Shown here piece after piece: positions 44,170-52,532 of a DNA stretch of 64,000 nucleotides. The translations under genes and the position numbers were made by a program. Under the pieces are notes generated by a model. That model searched no databases, had not been told where the DNA came from, and was given only the letters and a program-made list of their open reading frames with translations. The stretch is from Candidatus Hemicellulosilyticus sp. P3 (GTDB lineage: Bacteria; Bacteroidota; Bacteroidia; Bacteroidales; P3), in contig LPNH01000002.1 of assembly GCA_001543385.1 (NCBI GenBank), positions 1-64,000 of the forward strand, written 5' to 3'. Numbering within the stretch: the first letter of the stretch is position 1; each line of letters begins with the position of its first letter.

Positions 44170-45285
44170 ATGAAAACAGCTTATAACTTTAACGCAGGCC
44201 CCTGTGTCCTGCCGAAAGAGGCCATTGAGAGCACTATCAATGCCATCCGTGACTTCGACAACACCGGTATCGGTCTGCTCGAGATCAGCCACCGCACTCC
44301 GGGTTGGGAGCGCACCATGGAAGAGACCCGCCAGCTTTGGCGCGACCTGCTGAATATCCCCGCCGAGTACGAAATCCTTTTCCTCGGTGGCGGCGCCAGC
44401 ACCGGCTTTATGGATGTTCCGGCCAACCTCTTGAACAAGAAGGCTGCCTATCTGCAGACCGGCGTGTGGGCCAAGAAGGCCGCCAAGGAGGCCAAGAACT
44501 TCGGCGAGACCGTGATCGTGGCCAGCAGCGAAGACAAGACCTACAGCTACATCCCGAAGGGTTGGACCGTCCCCGCCGACGCCGACTATTTCCACATCAC
44601 CACCAACAACACCATCTATGGCACCGAGATCCGCAAGGATTTCGCCGCCAACGAGATCAACAACGTGATGCTGGTCGCCGACATGAGCTCGGACATCATG
44701 AGCCGACCCGTCGACGTGAAGAAGTACGGCCTCATCTACGGTGGCGCCCAAAAGAACGTCGGCCCTGCCGGTGTCACCTTCTACATTGTCCGCAAGGACA
44801 TCCTCGGCAAGATCACCGACCGCCAGTATATGAACCCGCTGCCCACCATGGTGGATTTCCGCACCCACGCTGCCGAAGAGGCTAAGAACATCTCCATGTT
44901 CAACACACCCCCGGTGAGCGCCATCTTCGTCATGCACGAGACCCTGAAGTGGGTTAAGAACACCATCGGCGGCGTCGCCGAGATGGAGAAGATCAACCTC
45001 AAGAAGAGCAACATGCTCTATGAGGAGATCGACCGCAACAGCATGTTCCGCGGCACCGCCGAGAAGGAAGACCGTTCTATCATGAACCACTGCTGGGTGA
45101 TGGCCGAGGGCCGCGAGAACCTGCAGGACGCTTTCATGGCCTTCGCCAAGGAGCGCGGTATGGTCGGCATCAAGGGACACCGCTCGGTGGGCGGATTCCG
45201 CGCCAGCCTCTACAATGCATGCCCCGTCGAGGCCGTCGAGGCTCTCGTCCAGTGCATGCAGGACTTCGAGAAAGCCAACAAGTAA
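44170..45285 (+). CDS. serC: Phosphoserine aminotransferase
   Basis: 371 residues, slightly longer than the typical ~360. Motifs: YNFNAGPCVLPKEAIE, LLEISHRTPGWERTM, FLGGGASTGFMDVPAN, and the PLP-lysine region GLIYGGAQKNVGPAGVT. The C-terminus shows GHRSVGGFRASLYNACPVEA. It transfers the amino group from glutamate to 3-phosphohydroxypyruvate in serine synthesis and can also act in vitamin B6 synthesis. Codon use is strongly C-ending, unlike the preceding genes, consistent with high expression. Followed by a hairpin/short ORF and serA. Confidence 0.96.
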   Translation: MKTAYNFNAGPCVLPKEAIESTINAIRDFDNTGIGLLEISHRTPGWERTMEETRQLWRDLLNIPAEYEILFLGGGASTGFMDVPANLLNKKAAYLQTGVWAKKAAKEAKNFGETVIVASSEDKTYSYIPKGWTVPADADYFHITTNNTIYGTEIRKDFAANEINNVMLVADMSSDIMSRPVDVKKYGLIYGGAQKNVGPAGVTFYIVRKDILGKITDRQYMNPLPTMVDFRTHAAEEAKNISMFNTPPVSAIFVMHETLKWVKNTIGGVAEMEKINLKKSNMLYEEIDRNSMFRGTAEKEDRSIMNHCWVMAEGRENLQDAFMAFAKERGMVGIKGHRSVGGFRASLYNACPVEAVEALVQCMQDFEKANK

Positions 45286-45299
45286 AGTAGATTGATCAG

Positions 45300-45358
45300 G
45301 CTTATGGACATCGTTGACGCACTGATGACAGCAGATGACATCAGGGATGTCCATAAGC
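45300..45358 (+). promoter_or_regulatory. Stem-loop with alternative pairings between serC and serA
   Basis: Perfect 13-bp arms GCTTATGGACATC (45300-45312) and GATGTCCATAAGC (45346-45358) enclose 33 bases. A second GACATC at 45337-45342 can pair with the same GATGTC (45346-45351) in a shorter hairpin, so two exclusive structures are possible. It lies 28 bases before the serA start codon, fitting a transcript-processing or attenuation element. There is TTTT just after the distal arm. Confidence 0.6.
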
Positions 45359-45384
45359 TTTTAAACGCATTAAAAGAAGAATAA
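45304..45384 (+). CDS. Possible 26-codon small ORF between serC and serA
   Basis: ATG 45304 to TAA 45384 encodes 26 residues beginning MDIVDALMTADDIRDV and ending NALKEE, an acidic helical peptide. It ends two bases before the serA ATG and overlaps the hairpin completely, so the inverted repeat constrains its codons. It contains no serine run. It may be a coupling or leader peptide, or chance. Confidence 0.35.
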   Translation: MDIVDALMTADDIRDVHKLLNALKEE

Positions 45385-45386
45385 AT

Positions 45387-46307
45387 ATGAAGATTCTCGT
45401 AGCAACGGAAAAGCCCTTTGCAAAAGTGGCTGTTGACGGAATTAAGAAAGTGGTCGAGGAGAATGGCCACCAGTTCGCCCTCCTCGAGAAATATACCGAC
45501 GTGAACGACCTGTACAAGGCTGTTGCCGATGCCGACGCCCTCATCGTCCGCAGCGACAAGGTGACCAAGGAGGTTATCGAGCACGCCAAACAGCTGAAGA
45601 TCGTCGTGCGCGCCGGCGCCGGCTATGACAACCTCGACCTTGAGGCTTGCACGGCCCGCGGCATCGTCGCCATGAACACCCCCGGCCAGAACAGCAACGC
45701 TGTGGCCGAGCTCGTCATGGGTATGCTTGTCTATGCCGTCCGTAATTTCTACAACGGCAAGAGCGGCAGCGAGCTGATGGGCAAGAAACTGGGCATCCTC
45801 GCTTTCGGCAATGTGGGACGCAACGTGGCCCGCATCGCCAAGGGTTTCGGCATGGATGTCTATGCCTATGACGCTTTTATGACCGCAGAACAGATCAATG
45901 CCAGCGGCATGGCCAAGGCTGTAGCCAGCCAGGATGCACTGTTCGAGACCTGCGACGTGGTGTCCCTCCACATCCCCGCCACCGCAGAGACCAAGCAAAG
46001 CATCAACTATAGCCTCGTCGGCAAGATGCACAAGGGCGGCATCCTCGTCAACAGCGCCCGCAAGGAAGTTATCGACGAGGCCGGGCTGCTGAAGCTGATG
46101 GCCGAGCGCACCGACCTGAAGTATATCACCGATATCATGCCGGATGCCGATGCCGACTTCAAGGCATTCGAAGGCCGCTATTTCGCCACCCCCAAGAAGA
46201 TGGGTGCCCAGACTGAAGAGGCCAACATCAACGCCGGTATCGCCGCCGCGAACCAGATTGCCGACTTCTTCAAGACCGGCAACAAGAAGTTTCAAGTGAA
46301 CAAGTAG
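45387..46307 (+). CDS. serA: D-3-phosphoglycerate dehydrogenase, short Lys-type
   Basis: 306 residues, lacking ACT and regulatory domains, as is usual in Bacteroidales. NAD-binding motif LGILAFGNVGRNVARIA; catalytic Arg in LVNSARKEVIDEAG. Where most family members have His (TPHxG), this one has FATPKKMGAQTEEAN, matching the Lys-type enzymes known from Bacteroides and Entamoeba. It oxidises 3-phosphoglycerate to 3-phosphohydroxypyruvate with NAD, feeding SerC. C-ending codon use like serC. A strong terminator follows. Confidence 0.94.
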   Translation: MKILVATEKPFAKVAVDGIKKVVEENGHQFALLEKYTDVNDLYKAVADADALIVRSDKVTKEVIEHAKQLKIVVRAGAGYDNLDLEACTARGIVAMNTPGQNSNAVAELVMGMLVYAVRNFYNGKSGSELMGKKLGILAFGNVGRNVARIAKGFGMDVYAYDAFMTAEQINASGMAKAVASQDALFETCDVVSLHIPATAETKQSINYSLVGKMHKGGILVNSARKEVIDEAGLLKLMAERTDLKYITDIMPDADADFKAFEGRYFATPKKMGAQTEEANINAGIAAANQIADFFKTGNKKFQVNK

Positions 46308-46335
46308 GCTGACGGCGCTATTGTTTATCGTATCA

Positions 46336-46363
46336 GGGGGAGCCATCAACCTCCCCCTTTTTT
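46336..46363 (+). terminator. Rho-independent terminator after serA
   Basis: Stem GGGGGAG / CTCCCCC with an eight-base loop followed by six T, 29 bases past the serA stop. Confidence 0.9.
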
Positions 46364-46376
46364 ACACCCTGAAGTG

Positions 46377-47789
46377 ATGTCCCGACTTTATCTGTTCAAC
46401 CCGGAACATGACCTCTGTCTCGCCAACGGAGGCGCACATTATGTGGCGCCGGAGGGGGCGTTGCGGATAGCCGGACAACACGCCGACGTGATGCGCTATT
46501 TGTATGGAGACGATGTGTGCGCCGTGACCGCAGCGGAGGTGGCGGAGGTGTTGACCCGGAGACCTTTTTCGGACGACGCGCCGACGATTGTGCCGTGGGG
46601 CTGGGACGCCGCGCTGCGCCAACGGATAGCGGCGTGCGGCGTGGCGGAGACGACGCTGCCCGACATGGCATATCTGGCACAGTTGCGACGTTTGCAGCAT
46701 CGCGCCACATTACTGCCGCTGCAACCCGAGTCGCGGTTGGTGACAAAGGTGGAGGAGGTGGATATGATGCTGAGGTCCCGGCCTCAGATGGTGCTCAAAG
46801 CGCCATGGTCGGGGTCGGGTCGCGGCATACGGTGGGTGAAGGAGAGGATGTCACAGCAGGACCGGATGTGGATGCAGCGCGTGGTGAATCAGCAGCAGGG
46901 GGTGATCGCAGAGCCGCGCCGCGAGGTTCAGCTTGAACTGGCGTTGGAGTATGAGGTGCGGCGGCACGGCGACGGCGGAGCGCTGTTTTTCCGCGGACTG
47001 TCGCTTTTCGAAAGCCGTCAGGGTGTGTACCGCGGCAACTGGTTTATTGACGACGACGCCATTGTGCAGCGTGTGGCCGGCCTGACCGACGCGCTGCCTG
47101 CCACACGCACCGTGGTGGAAGGCTGGCTGCGCCGGACTGTGGCACCGCATTACCGCGGGCCGCTGGGGGTGGATCTTTATGTTGACGGCAAACGACGACT
47201 GCATGTGAGCGAGCTGAACTTACGTCATACGATGGGCATGGTGGCTCACACGCTGCTGCAGCGACACCCGGCATGGGCGGGATGTTTCGGTTCGCCTTTG
47301 GCGCTGCACCGCGCGGTGCTGTCGATAGGAAGCAATATGGGCAACCGGGCCGCGTTGCTGCGCGGTGCAGTGCATGCACTGTCGGAACGTGTCGGGCCGG
47401 TGGTGCGCCGCTCGCCGGTGGTGGAGACTGCACCCTGGGGGTTTTCGGCCGAACGCAATTTTCTGAATCAGGTGGTGGTGGTGGACACGGCGCTGTCGGC
47501 AGAGCAGGTATTGCAGTCCGCACTGGCTATCGAAGCGACGATGGGACGCCGCCGCGACTATGACCCGCTGCATCCGCCTGAATCACACGTGTATCAGTCG
47601 CGACCGATCGACATTGACATTATCTTTTTTGATGACACGACTATGGACACTCCACTGTTGCAGATTCCTCACCCCCGTATGCATCTGCGGCGTTTTGTGC
47701 TGGAACCGCTGTGTGCGTTGATGCCCGGATATGAACATCCTGCACTGCACCGCACGGTGCGGCAGATGCTGGACGATTTGAACGAATAG
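46377..47789 (+). CDS. folK: ATP-grasp-like protein fused to FolK (HPPK)
   Basis: ATG 46377 follows the GTG used by the track; ~470 residues. Residues ~1-305 form an ATP-grasp-like Bacteroidales protein (RLYLFNPEHDLCLANGG, VLKAPWSGSGRGIRWVKE, GPLGVDLYVDGKRRLHVSELN). Residues ~312-470 are a complete hydroxymethyldihydropterin pyrophosphokinase: LSIGSNMGNRAALLRGA, PVVETAPWGFSAERNFLNQV, EATMGRRRDYDP, SRPIDIDIIFFDD and IPHPRMHLRRFVLEPL. FolK transfers pyrophosphate from ATP to 6-hydroxymethyldihydropterin in folate synthesis. The N-terminal domain's substrate is unknown. These two modules are usually separate genes. Confidence 0.87.
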   Translation: MSRLYLFNPEHDLCLANGGAHYVAPEGALRIAGQHADVMRYLYGDDVCAVTAAEVAEVLTRRPFSDDAPTIVPWGWDAALRQRIAACGVAETTLPDMAYLAQLRRLQHRATLLPLQPESRLVTKVEEVDMMLRSRPQMVLKAPWSGSGRGIRWVKERMSQQDRMWMQRVVNQQQGVIAEPRREVQLELALEYEVRRHGDGGALFFRGLSLFESRQGVYRGNWFIDDDAIVQRVAGLTDALPATRTVVEGWLRRTVAPHYRGPLGVDLYVDGKRRLHVSELNLRHTMGMVAHTLLQRHPAWAGCFGSPLALHRAVLSIGSNMGNRAALLRGAVHALSERVGPVVRRSPVVETAPWGFSAERNFLNQVVVVDTALSAEQVLQSALAIEATMGRRRDYDPLHPPESHVYQSRPIDIDIIFFDDTTMDTPLLQIPHPRMHLRRFVLEPLCALMPGYEHPALHRTVRQMLDDLNE

Positions 47790-47822
47790 ATTAACGCCGG
47801 CCCGATTCGCCGATTTGAAACT

Positions 47823-48383
47823 ATGCTCTCGATTTTCTTTGTAGCTTTGGCGCTCTGTGTCGACAGTTTTGTCGTGTCGGCGGCAGCGGCTTTAAGCAGC
47901 ACCATGACACTGCGGCGCGGTCTGCTCATGGCTTGTGTCTTCGCTTTTTTTCAAGGGCTGTTCCCGTTGCTCGGCGCTTTGCTCGGCATCGGATGCCGCG
48001 ACATGATGGCGGCGGTGGACCACTGGGTGGCGTTCGGACTGCTGGTGGCCGTGGGCGGCAAGATGGTGGCTGATGCAATACGGGGCGGAGAGACGCACAC
48101 GATGGATGTCAATCGTGTCGGCGTGATGGCGCTGCTGGGTGTTGCGACAAGTATCGACGCCTTTGTTGTCGGCATCGGGACGGGACTGGGGCATGACATG
48201 CGCTATGTGTCGCGGCTGGTGGCGACTGTGACGGTGGCGACTTTTCTCCTTTCGCTGCTCGGCTTTGCATTGGGACGACGCCATGTGGCGATACCGCAAC
48301 GGCTGGCGGGCATCCTGGCCGGCGCAACACTGGCTGCCCTGGGGACCTGGACGTTGTGCCGCCATCTGGCAGGGGCGGTTTAG
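47823..48383 (+). CDS. mntP: Manganese efflux pump MntP
   Basis: 186 residues with six predicted transmembrane segments. MntP features: IFFVALALCVDSFVVSAAAA with conserved acidic residue, FAFFQGLFPLLGALLG, and GVATSIDAFVVGIGTGL carrying the second conserved Asp. It exports Mn(II) across the inner membrane. A yybP-ykoY riboswitch is often upstream of mntP, but here only 33 bases separate it from the folK fusion, so none is present. Confidence 0.93.
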   Translation: MLSIFFVALALCVDSFVVSAAAALSSTMTLRRGLLMACVFAFFQGLFPLLGALLGIGCRDMMAAVDHWVAFGLLVAVGGKMVADAIRGGETHTMDVNRVGVMALLGVATSIDAFVVGIGTGLGHDMRYVSRLVATVTVATFLLSLLGFALGRRHVAIPQRLAGILAGATLAALGTWTLCRHLAGAV

Positions 48384-48439
48384 GAAAGGGCGGCAGGCTG
48401 GAAGGATTATAAAACGATGACCTGAATGTTGATCTGAAT

Positions 48440-48934
48440 ATGAACGGTGTACTGATTGTATTGGCTATTTTATTGGCGCTGACTGGTTTGCTGGGCGCCG
48501 TGGTGCCGGGACTGCCGGGACCGCCGATAGCATGGCTGGCGCTGCTGATGATACAACTGTCGTCTGCCGCTGACCATGCACCGTGGTTTATTGTTGTCAT
48601 GGCGCTGGCGGCGGCTTTGGTGACGGTGCTGGACTATGTTGTGCCGTCATGGGGGGCCAAGAGGTACGGCGGCAGCAAGGCCGGCGTGTGGGGCTGCAAT
48701 ATCGGGCTGGTGGTGTCGCTGCTGGGGCTGCCGCTGGGCCCTCAAGGACTGGTCGGGGTGTTTTTCTGGCCGTTTTTGGGCGCCTGGGTCGGCGAACTGG
48801 CGGCGGGAAAGTCCTCCCAAACGGCGTTACGCGCCGCATGGGGGACGTTTCTGGGCATGCTCTCCGGTATTTTTATCAAGCTGATCTACGCGCTGGTGGT
48901 GGCAGTGGTGCTGGTGAAGGATCTGATAAGCTGA
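48440..48934 (+). CDS. DUF456 family membrane protein
   Basis: 164 residues, four to five hydrophobic segments. The DUF456 pattern is LALTGLLGAVVPGLPGPPIAW near the N-terminus, VLDYVVPSWGAKRYGGSKAG centrally, and VFFWPFLGAWVGEL followed by ALRAAWGTFLGMLSGIFIKL. Function unknown. It follows mntP by 56 bases on the same strand and is convergent with the sialidase-like gene. Confidence 0.88.
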   Translation: MNGVLIVLAILLALTGLLGAVVPGLPGPPIAWLALLMIQLSSAADHAPWFIVVMALAAALVTVLDYVVPSWGAKRYGGSKAGVWGCNIGLVVSLLGLPLGPQGLVGVFFWPFLGAWVGELAAGKSSQTALRAAWGTFLGMLSGIFIKLIYALVVAVVLVKDLIS

Positions 48935-48972
48935 TCGGAATCGATCGGAGAGTCGTCCGGCCAAGCTGGATT

Positions 48973-50079
48973 TTACCAATATTTGTTGAAGTAGGCGGAA
49001 CTGCGGGGGGTGGAGAAGAGGCTAAGCGGCACGCGGCTGAGGTAGATGGCGGCGTTGTCGGACTCGTGACGTGAGTAGTAGGTGACCCAGAGTTCGTCGC
49101 CGACGACGATCATGCCGGGATAGCTGTTGTCGTCGCCACCGGAGGGCAGGATGCAGACCTCCTCGCACTGGCCGTCAAGGTAGCCTTTGAGCAGCATGGT
49201 TTTTTCGGAAGCGTAGAGCGAGCGTGTGCCGAGGATGTAGGAGCTGTCGTTGAGCAGCAGTACGTCGGGACCGCCGAGGGGCACGTTCATGTCGTGCCAT
49301 TGCCACTGGGTGTAGGGTGGTTCGCTGAGACCCAGGATGCCACGCTGGTTGCCACGTCCGCCTTCGCGACGGGCGATGAGGAGCATGCGGCCGTCGGAAA
49401 GGAAGCGTAATGTGGTCTCGCCCGGATTGTGCATGACATCGAGATGGGTCACCAGGCTGTAGTGGACGCCATCGGTGGTGCGCAGCAGCACATAGTTATG
49501 AAGTTTGCCGTAGGAGACGCCATAGCCGACACCGTCGTGCCATGTGACACGCCAGACCCATTCGTAGTCTTCGCATACCTGCGGGTCGATGACGAGGGGC
49601 TCGGGGGCACTGAAACGGACTCCGTCGGAGGAGAAGGAGACTTGGGGATGCATGTTGACAAGACGGCGGCCGTCGTAGACGGAGCCGCCCATGACGACCA
49701 TCAAGCGACCGTCGGGGGTGACGGAGAGTTTCGGGTCGCGCAGGTCAAGGCCGTCTTTGACAAGCAGAGCGGCGGATCGCCAGCTGACACCGTCGTCGGA
49801 GACGATGATGCGTGACACGCCCTGCGCAGCATGGCCGTCGGCATCGAAGAGGTGGCTTGAAGCCTCGCGAAAGGCACAGTAGTAACGGCCACGGTATTGG
49901 ATGAGCGATGTGAAGGCACAGTAAGCGCCGTCCCAGATGCGCGAAGTGGTGACGGTGAACTGCGTGACGGCAGGCGTAGCGGGCGAGGCTGACGTTGGCA
50001 GGGGGGCCGCGTTTTGACTACAAACGGAAGATGCCATGCCGAGCAGCATGGCACCCGTGAGGATGAGCGATGTCTTCAT
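48973..50079 (-). CDS. Sialidase-like (BNR) beta-propeller, exported
   Basis: 368 residues with a signal peptide (LILTGAMLLGMASSVCSQ). The mature part reads as a six-bladed sialidase-type propeller: RGRYYCAFREASSH (position of the FRIP/YRIP Arg motif), then Asp-box-like SDDGVSW and SSDGVRFSAPE, GETTLRFLSDGRMLLIARREGG, and PGMIVVGDELWVTYYSRH. The catalytic Tyr-Glu pair of true sialidases cannot be confirmed by eye, and no other sialic-acid genes are adjacent. It may be a sialidase or another glycoside hydrolase with this fold. Periplasmic or surface. Confidence 0.72.
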   Translation of the reverse strand: MKTSLILTGAMLLGMASSVCSQNAAPLPTSASPATPAVTQFTVTTSRIWDGAYCAFTSLIQYRGRYYCAFREASSHLFDADGHAAQGVSRIIVSDDGVSWRSAALLVKDGLDLRDPKLSVTPDGRLMVVMGGSVYDGRRLVNMHPQVSFSSDGVRFSAPEPLVIDPQVCEDYEWVWRVTWHDGVGYGVSYGKLHNYVLLRTTDGVHYSLVTHLDVMHNPGETTLRFLSDGRMLLIARREGGRGNQRGILGLSEPPYTQWQWHDMNVPLGGPDVLLLNDSSYILGTRSLYASEKTMLLKGYLDGQCEEVCILPSGGDDNSYPGMIVVGDELWVTYYSRHESDNAAIYLSRVPLSLFSTPRSSAYFNKYW

Positions 50080-50115
50080 AAACCGGGGTGAGACAATGGT
50101 GGTTATTGTTGCAGA

Positions 50116-51432
50116 TTAGCGGACGGGATGGTCGGCATGGAACTTTTCGAGACGGACTTTGAGGTCGGGGAACTGGTCGCGCTGTACCAGGGCGACACAG
50201 GCACGGATGCCTTGTTTGCGGGAACCGGTGATGTCGAGGGAGATGGCGCTGATGCCATAGCGGATGAGCTCGTTGAGCAATTCGACACCGTCGAAACCAG
50301 GATAGCCGAAGGTGAAGTAGAAACCGTCACCGATGGGTTCGCCCATGTCTTTGTCGTAGACTATGTTGAAGCCGTTGTCGGTGAAGAGCTGTTTCATGAC
50401 AGCGGCTTTTTCGCCGTATTCTTTGATGTCGTTCACGAAGTTGAAAGTGCCGTCGTTGGCGCCACGGAGCATGGCGGCCATGGCGTATTGGACGCTATGG
50501 GCGGTGCCGGACGAGAGGCAGTAGAGGGTGCCGAAAATGAGGGCCCGGCCCAGCTGTGTCTGGCTGTAGTAGCGACCCAAATCGGGGCACTCTTTGTTGT
50601 AGAGCGCGGGACTGCAAATCATCATAGCAATGCGCTCTCCGGCATAACTGAAGCTCTTGGAGCCGCTGATCATGAGGACGTAGTTGTCGGTGTAGCGGGC
50701 TACGGTGGGCTGATAGGGCGGCTGGCCGGGCACGCTGTAGTCTTTGCGGAAGTCCATGAGGAAGTAGGCGTCGTCTTCGAGGACAACGGTGCCGTATTTG
50801 TTGGCCATCTCGCCGATAATCTGCAGCTCGTGCTCGGTGAAGCAGAACCATGCGGGATTGTTGGGGCTGCTGTAGATGAGGCACGCTACGTCACCGTCGC
50901 GGAGCTCCTCCTCAAGTTTGTCGCGCAGACGGTCGCCACGGTATTCGTAGACGTCGAAGGTTTTCATGGGGATGCCGAGCACGCGGCACTGTTGTTTCTG
51001 GACGGGGAAGCCGGGATCGATGAAGAGGACTTTTGTCTTGCGGGCGTCGTAGCGCGTGAGGGTGAGGAAACTGGCAAAACCGGCCTGCATGGAGCCGACG
51101 GTGGGGACGCAGCAGTCGGCCGGCACGTCGATGTTGAGGAAGTTTTTGACAAAACGGGAAGCCTCGCGCTTGAAGTCGGCGGTGCCGTATATTTCCGGAT
51201 AGATGGAGGCGACACCGTTGCGCAGCGCCTCGATCTGGGCCTCGACACCGACCTGCGGGGCAGGCAGGCCTGGAATGCCCATCTCCATCTTGACGAAACG
51301 GACACCGGTCTCTGCCTCGACGTCCTGTATCATCTTGCGCATCTCACGGATGGAGGCACGGCCGGGGTTCTGGATTTTGTTGCGCGAAGCAATATGGTCA
51401 ATTGTCTCTTTTGAAATGGGAATGGAGGACAT
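50116..51432 (-). CDS. PLP-dependent aminotransferase, class I/II
   Basis: 438 residues of fold-type I. Features: FVKMEMGIPGLPAPQVGVEA near the N-terminus, GSMQAGFASFLTLTRYD, YSSPNNPAWFCFTEHEL (substrate-binding Asn/Pro region), LEDDAYFLMDF, and MISGSKSFSYAGERIAMM containing the PLP Lys. It moves an amino group between an amino acid and a 2-oxo acid; the substrate is undetermined. It precedes the sialidase-like gene on the same strand by 36 bases. Confidence 0.88.
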   Translation of the reverse strand: MSSIPISKETIDHIASRNKIQNPGRASIREMRKMIQDVEAETGVRFVKMEMGIPGLPAPQVGVEAQIEALRNGVASIYPEIYGTADFKREASRFVKNFLNIDVPADCCVPTVGSMQAGFASFLTLTRYDARKTKVLFIDPGFPVQKQQCRVLGIPMKTFDVYEYRGDRLRDKLEEELRDGDVACLIYSSPNNPAWFCFTEHELQIIGEMANKYGTVVLEDDAYFLMDFRKDYSVPGQPPYQPTVARYTDNYVLMISGSKSFSYAGERIAMMICSPALYNKECPDLGRYYSQTQLGRALIFGTLYCLSSGTAHSVQYAMAAMLRGANDGTFNFVNDIKEYGEKAAVMKQLFTDNGFNIVYDKDMGEPIGDGFYFTFGYPGFDGVELLNELIRYGISAISLDITGSRKQGIRACVALVQRDQFPDLKVRLEKFHADHPVR

Positions 51433-51488
51433 AGATATTATTTTTTAATGTGTGTTCTAAAGGGAGACCGGCGTGGCGGCGGAGAACG

Positions 51489-52412
51489 CTATCTGGTGTT
51501 GAAGTCTTTGAATTTGCCGATATTGACCGGGCTGATTTCTTTGACGATACGGTATAGACGCGCCTGTTCCTCGGGCGGCGCCGGCTTGAAGATGGAGACG
51601 AGCTCGTCGATTTTTGTGCTGACAAACTGCTGTCCGGACAGCACGCCGGGATGGGCACGATGGAGCTGCAGCAAAAGGTCGGCGGCCTGAAGTATGCCGG
51701 CGCGTGCCTGCTGCTGATCACGGGTCATGAGGTCGAGCCCCTGGCGATGGTAGAGGTAGTAGACGGTGTGGAGGGAAGCGTAGGCGGAGTTGGTGTGGTT
51801 TTCCGAGAACCAGTAGCGTGCTTTCTGACCGTCGGTGCCACGCCAGCCCTTGAATCCGGCGGTCTGCGCCGTCTGGGCGATGACGGAGGCCATGTCGTAG
51901 AAACCGGCTCCGCCGTCGGGAGCGAAAGAGTCGAAGTAGATGCCTAACATGATGTAGAGGTAGTAGGCCACGGTTGACGACAGGTTGCCATAGAAACTGC
52001 CGGCGTCCCATTCGAGGGACTGGCTTTCATTGTAGGTGAATGCAAAGTCGGCCGACTCAAGGTAGTTGAAGAGGCCGGAGGTGTAGGATGAGTTGAACAC
52101 CGGGCGGCGCAGCTGCAACTGCAGCTGTCCCTTAAAGTCGGTGGGCGACGACTGTTCGGTGAGGATAAGGCTGATCGAGCAGTCGATTTTCTCTTGCTGC
52201 TCAAAGTCGAGGGCTGTCCACTTGCGGCTGTTGACAAAGTCATCGAGGGCCTGCTTGAGCGATTCGTAGACACGTGTGTCGCCGGTGCTGAACTGCTGGG
52301 TCGTGGTCATCAGCTTTTGGTAGTTGACTTGCACCATGCAACGGAACTCTTGCGCCGACACGGAGAGGACGGCGGCACAAAGCAGCGGCAGGATGAAACG
52401 ACGCAGGATCAT
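51489..52412 (-). CDS. porD: DUF4835 family protein (PorD-type, T9SS-associated)
   Basis: The start is ATG 52412 (MILRRFILPLLCAAVLSVSAQEF), giving 307 residues with a clear signal peptide; the 16 codons upstream in the track ORF cross the promoter. The family pattern includes QVNYQKLMTTTQQFS, YESLKQALDDFVNSRKW, FNYLESADFAF, LSSTVAYYLYIMLGIYFDSF and VSTKIDELVSIFKP. DUF4835 proteins are named PorD in T9SS work in Bacteroidota; I recall this name but cannot check it. The -7 element ends only eight bases before the ATG. Confidence 0.8.
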   Translation of the reverse strand: MILRRFILPLLCAAVLSVSAQEFRCMVQVNYQKLMTTTQQFSTGDTRVYESLKQALDDFVNSRKWTALDFEQQEKIDCSISLILTEQSSPTDFKGQLQLQLRRPVFNSSYTSGLFNYLESADFAFTYNESQSLEWDAGSFYGNLSSTVAYYLYIMLGIYFDSFAPDGGAGFYDMASVIAQTAQTAGFKGWRGTDGQKARYWFSENHTNSAYASLHTVYYLYHRQGLDLMTRDQQQARAGILQAADLLLQLHRAHPGVLSGQQFVSTKIDELVSIFKPAPPEEQARLYRIVKEISPVNIGKFKDFNTR

Positions 52413-52419
52413 AGTATCT

Positions 52420-52428
52420 GCAAAGGTA
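52420..52428 (-). promoter_or_regulatory. Bacteroidota -7 element TACCTTTGC directly before the DUF4835 start
   Basis: Exact TAnnTTTGC on the minus strand with only seven bases between it and the start codon, implying a leaderless or nearly leaderless mRNA. Confidence 0.65.
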
Positions 52429-52523
52429 CGTTTTTTTTCGATATCCGGGTGACGCGGCAAGGTGTATTGTGATGATGACGAAACTTCGGGAAAGGATAAT
52501 GGCGCTAAATATGAAAAAATTTA

Positions 52524-52532
52524 TTAACTTCG
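52524..52532 (+). promoter_or_regulatory. Possible -7 element TAACTTCGC for the type B cargo gene
   Basis: One mismatch to TAnnTTTGC, 30 bases upstream of the start codon, divergent from the DUF4835 promoter. Confidence 0.4.

Noticed and set aside
44155-46349. Antisense ORFs of 399 and 379 residues
   Set aside because: Shadows of serC and serA, whose C-ending codons keep the opposite frame open.
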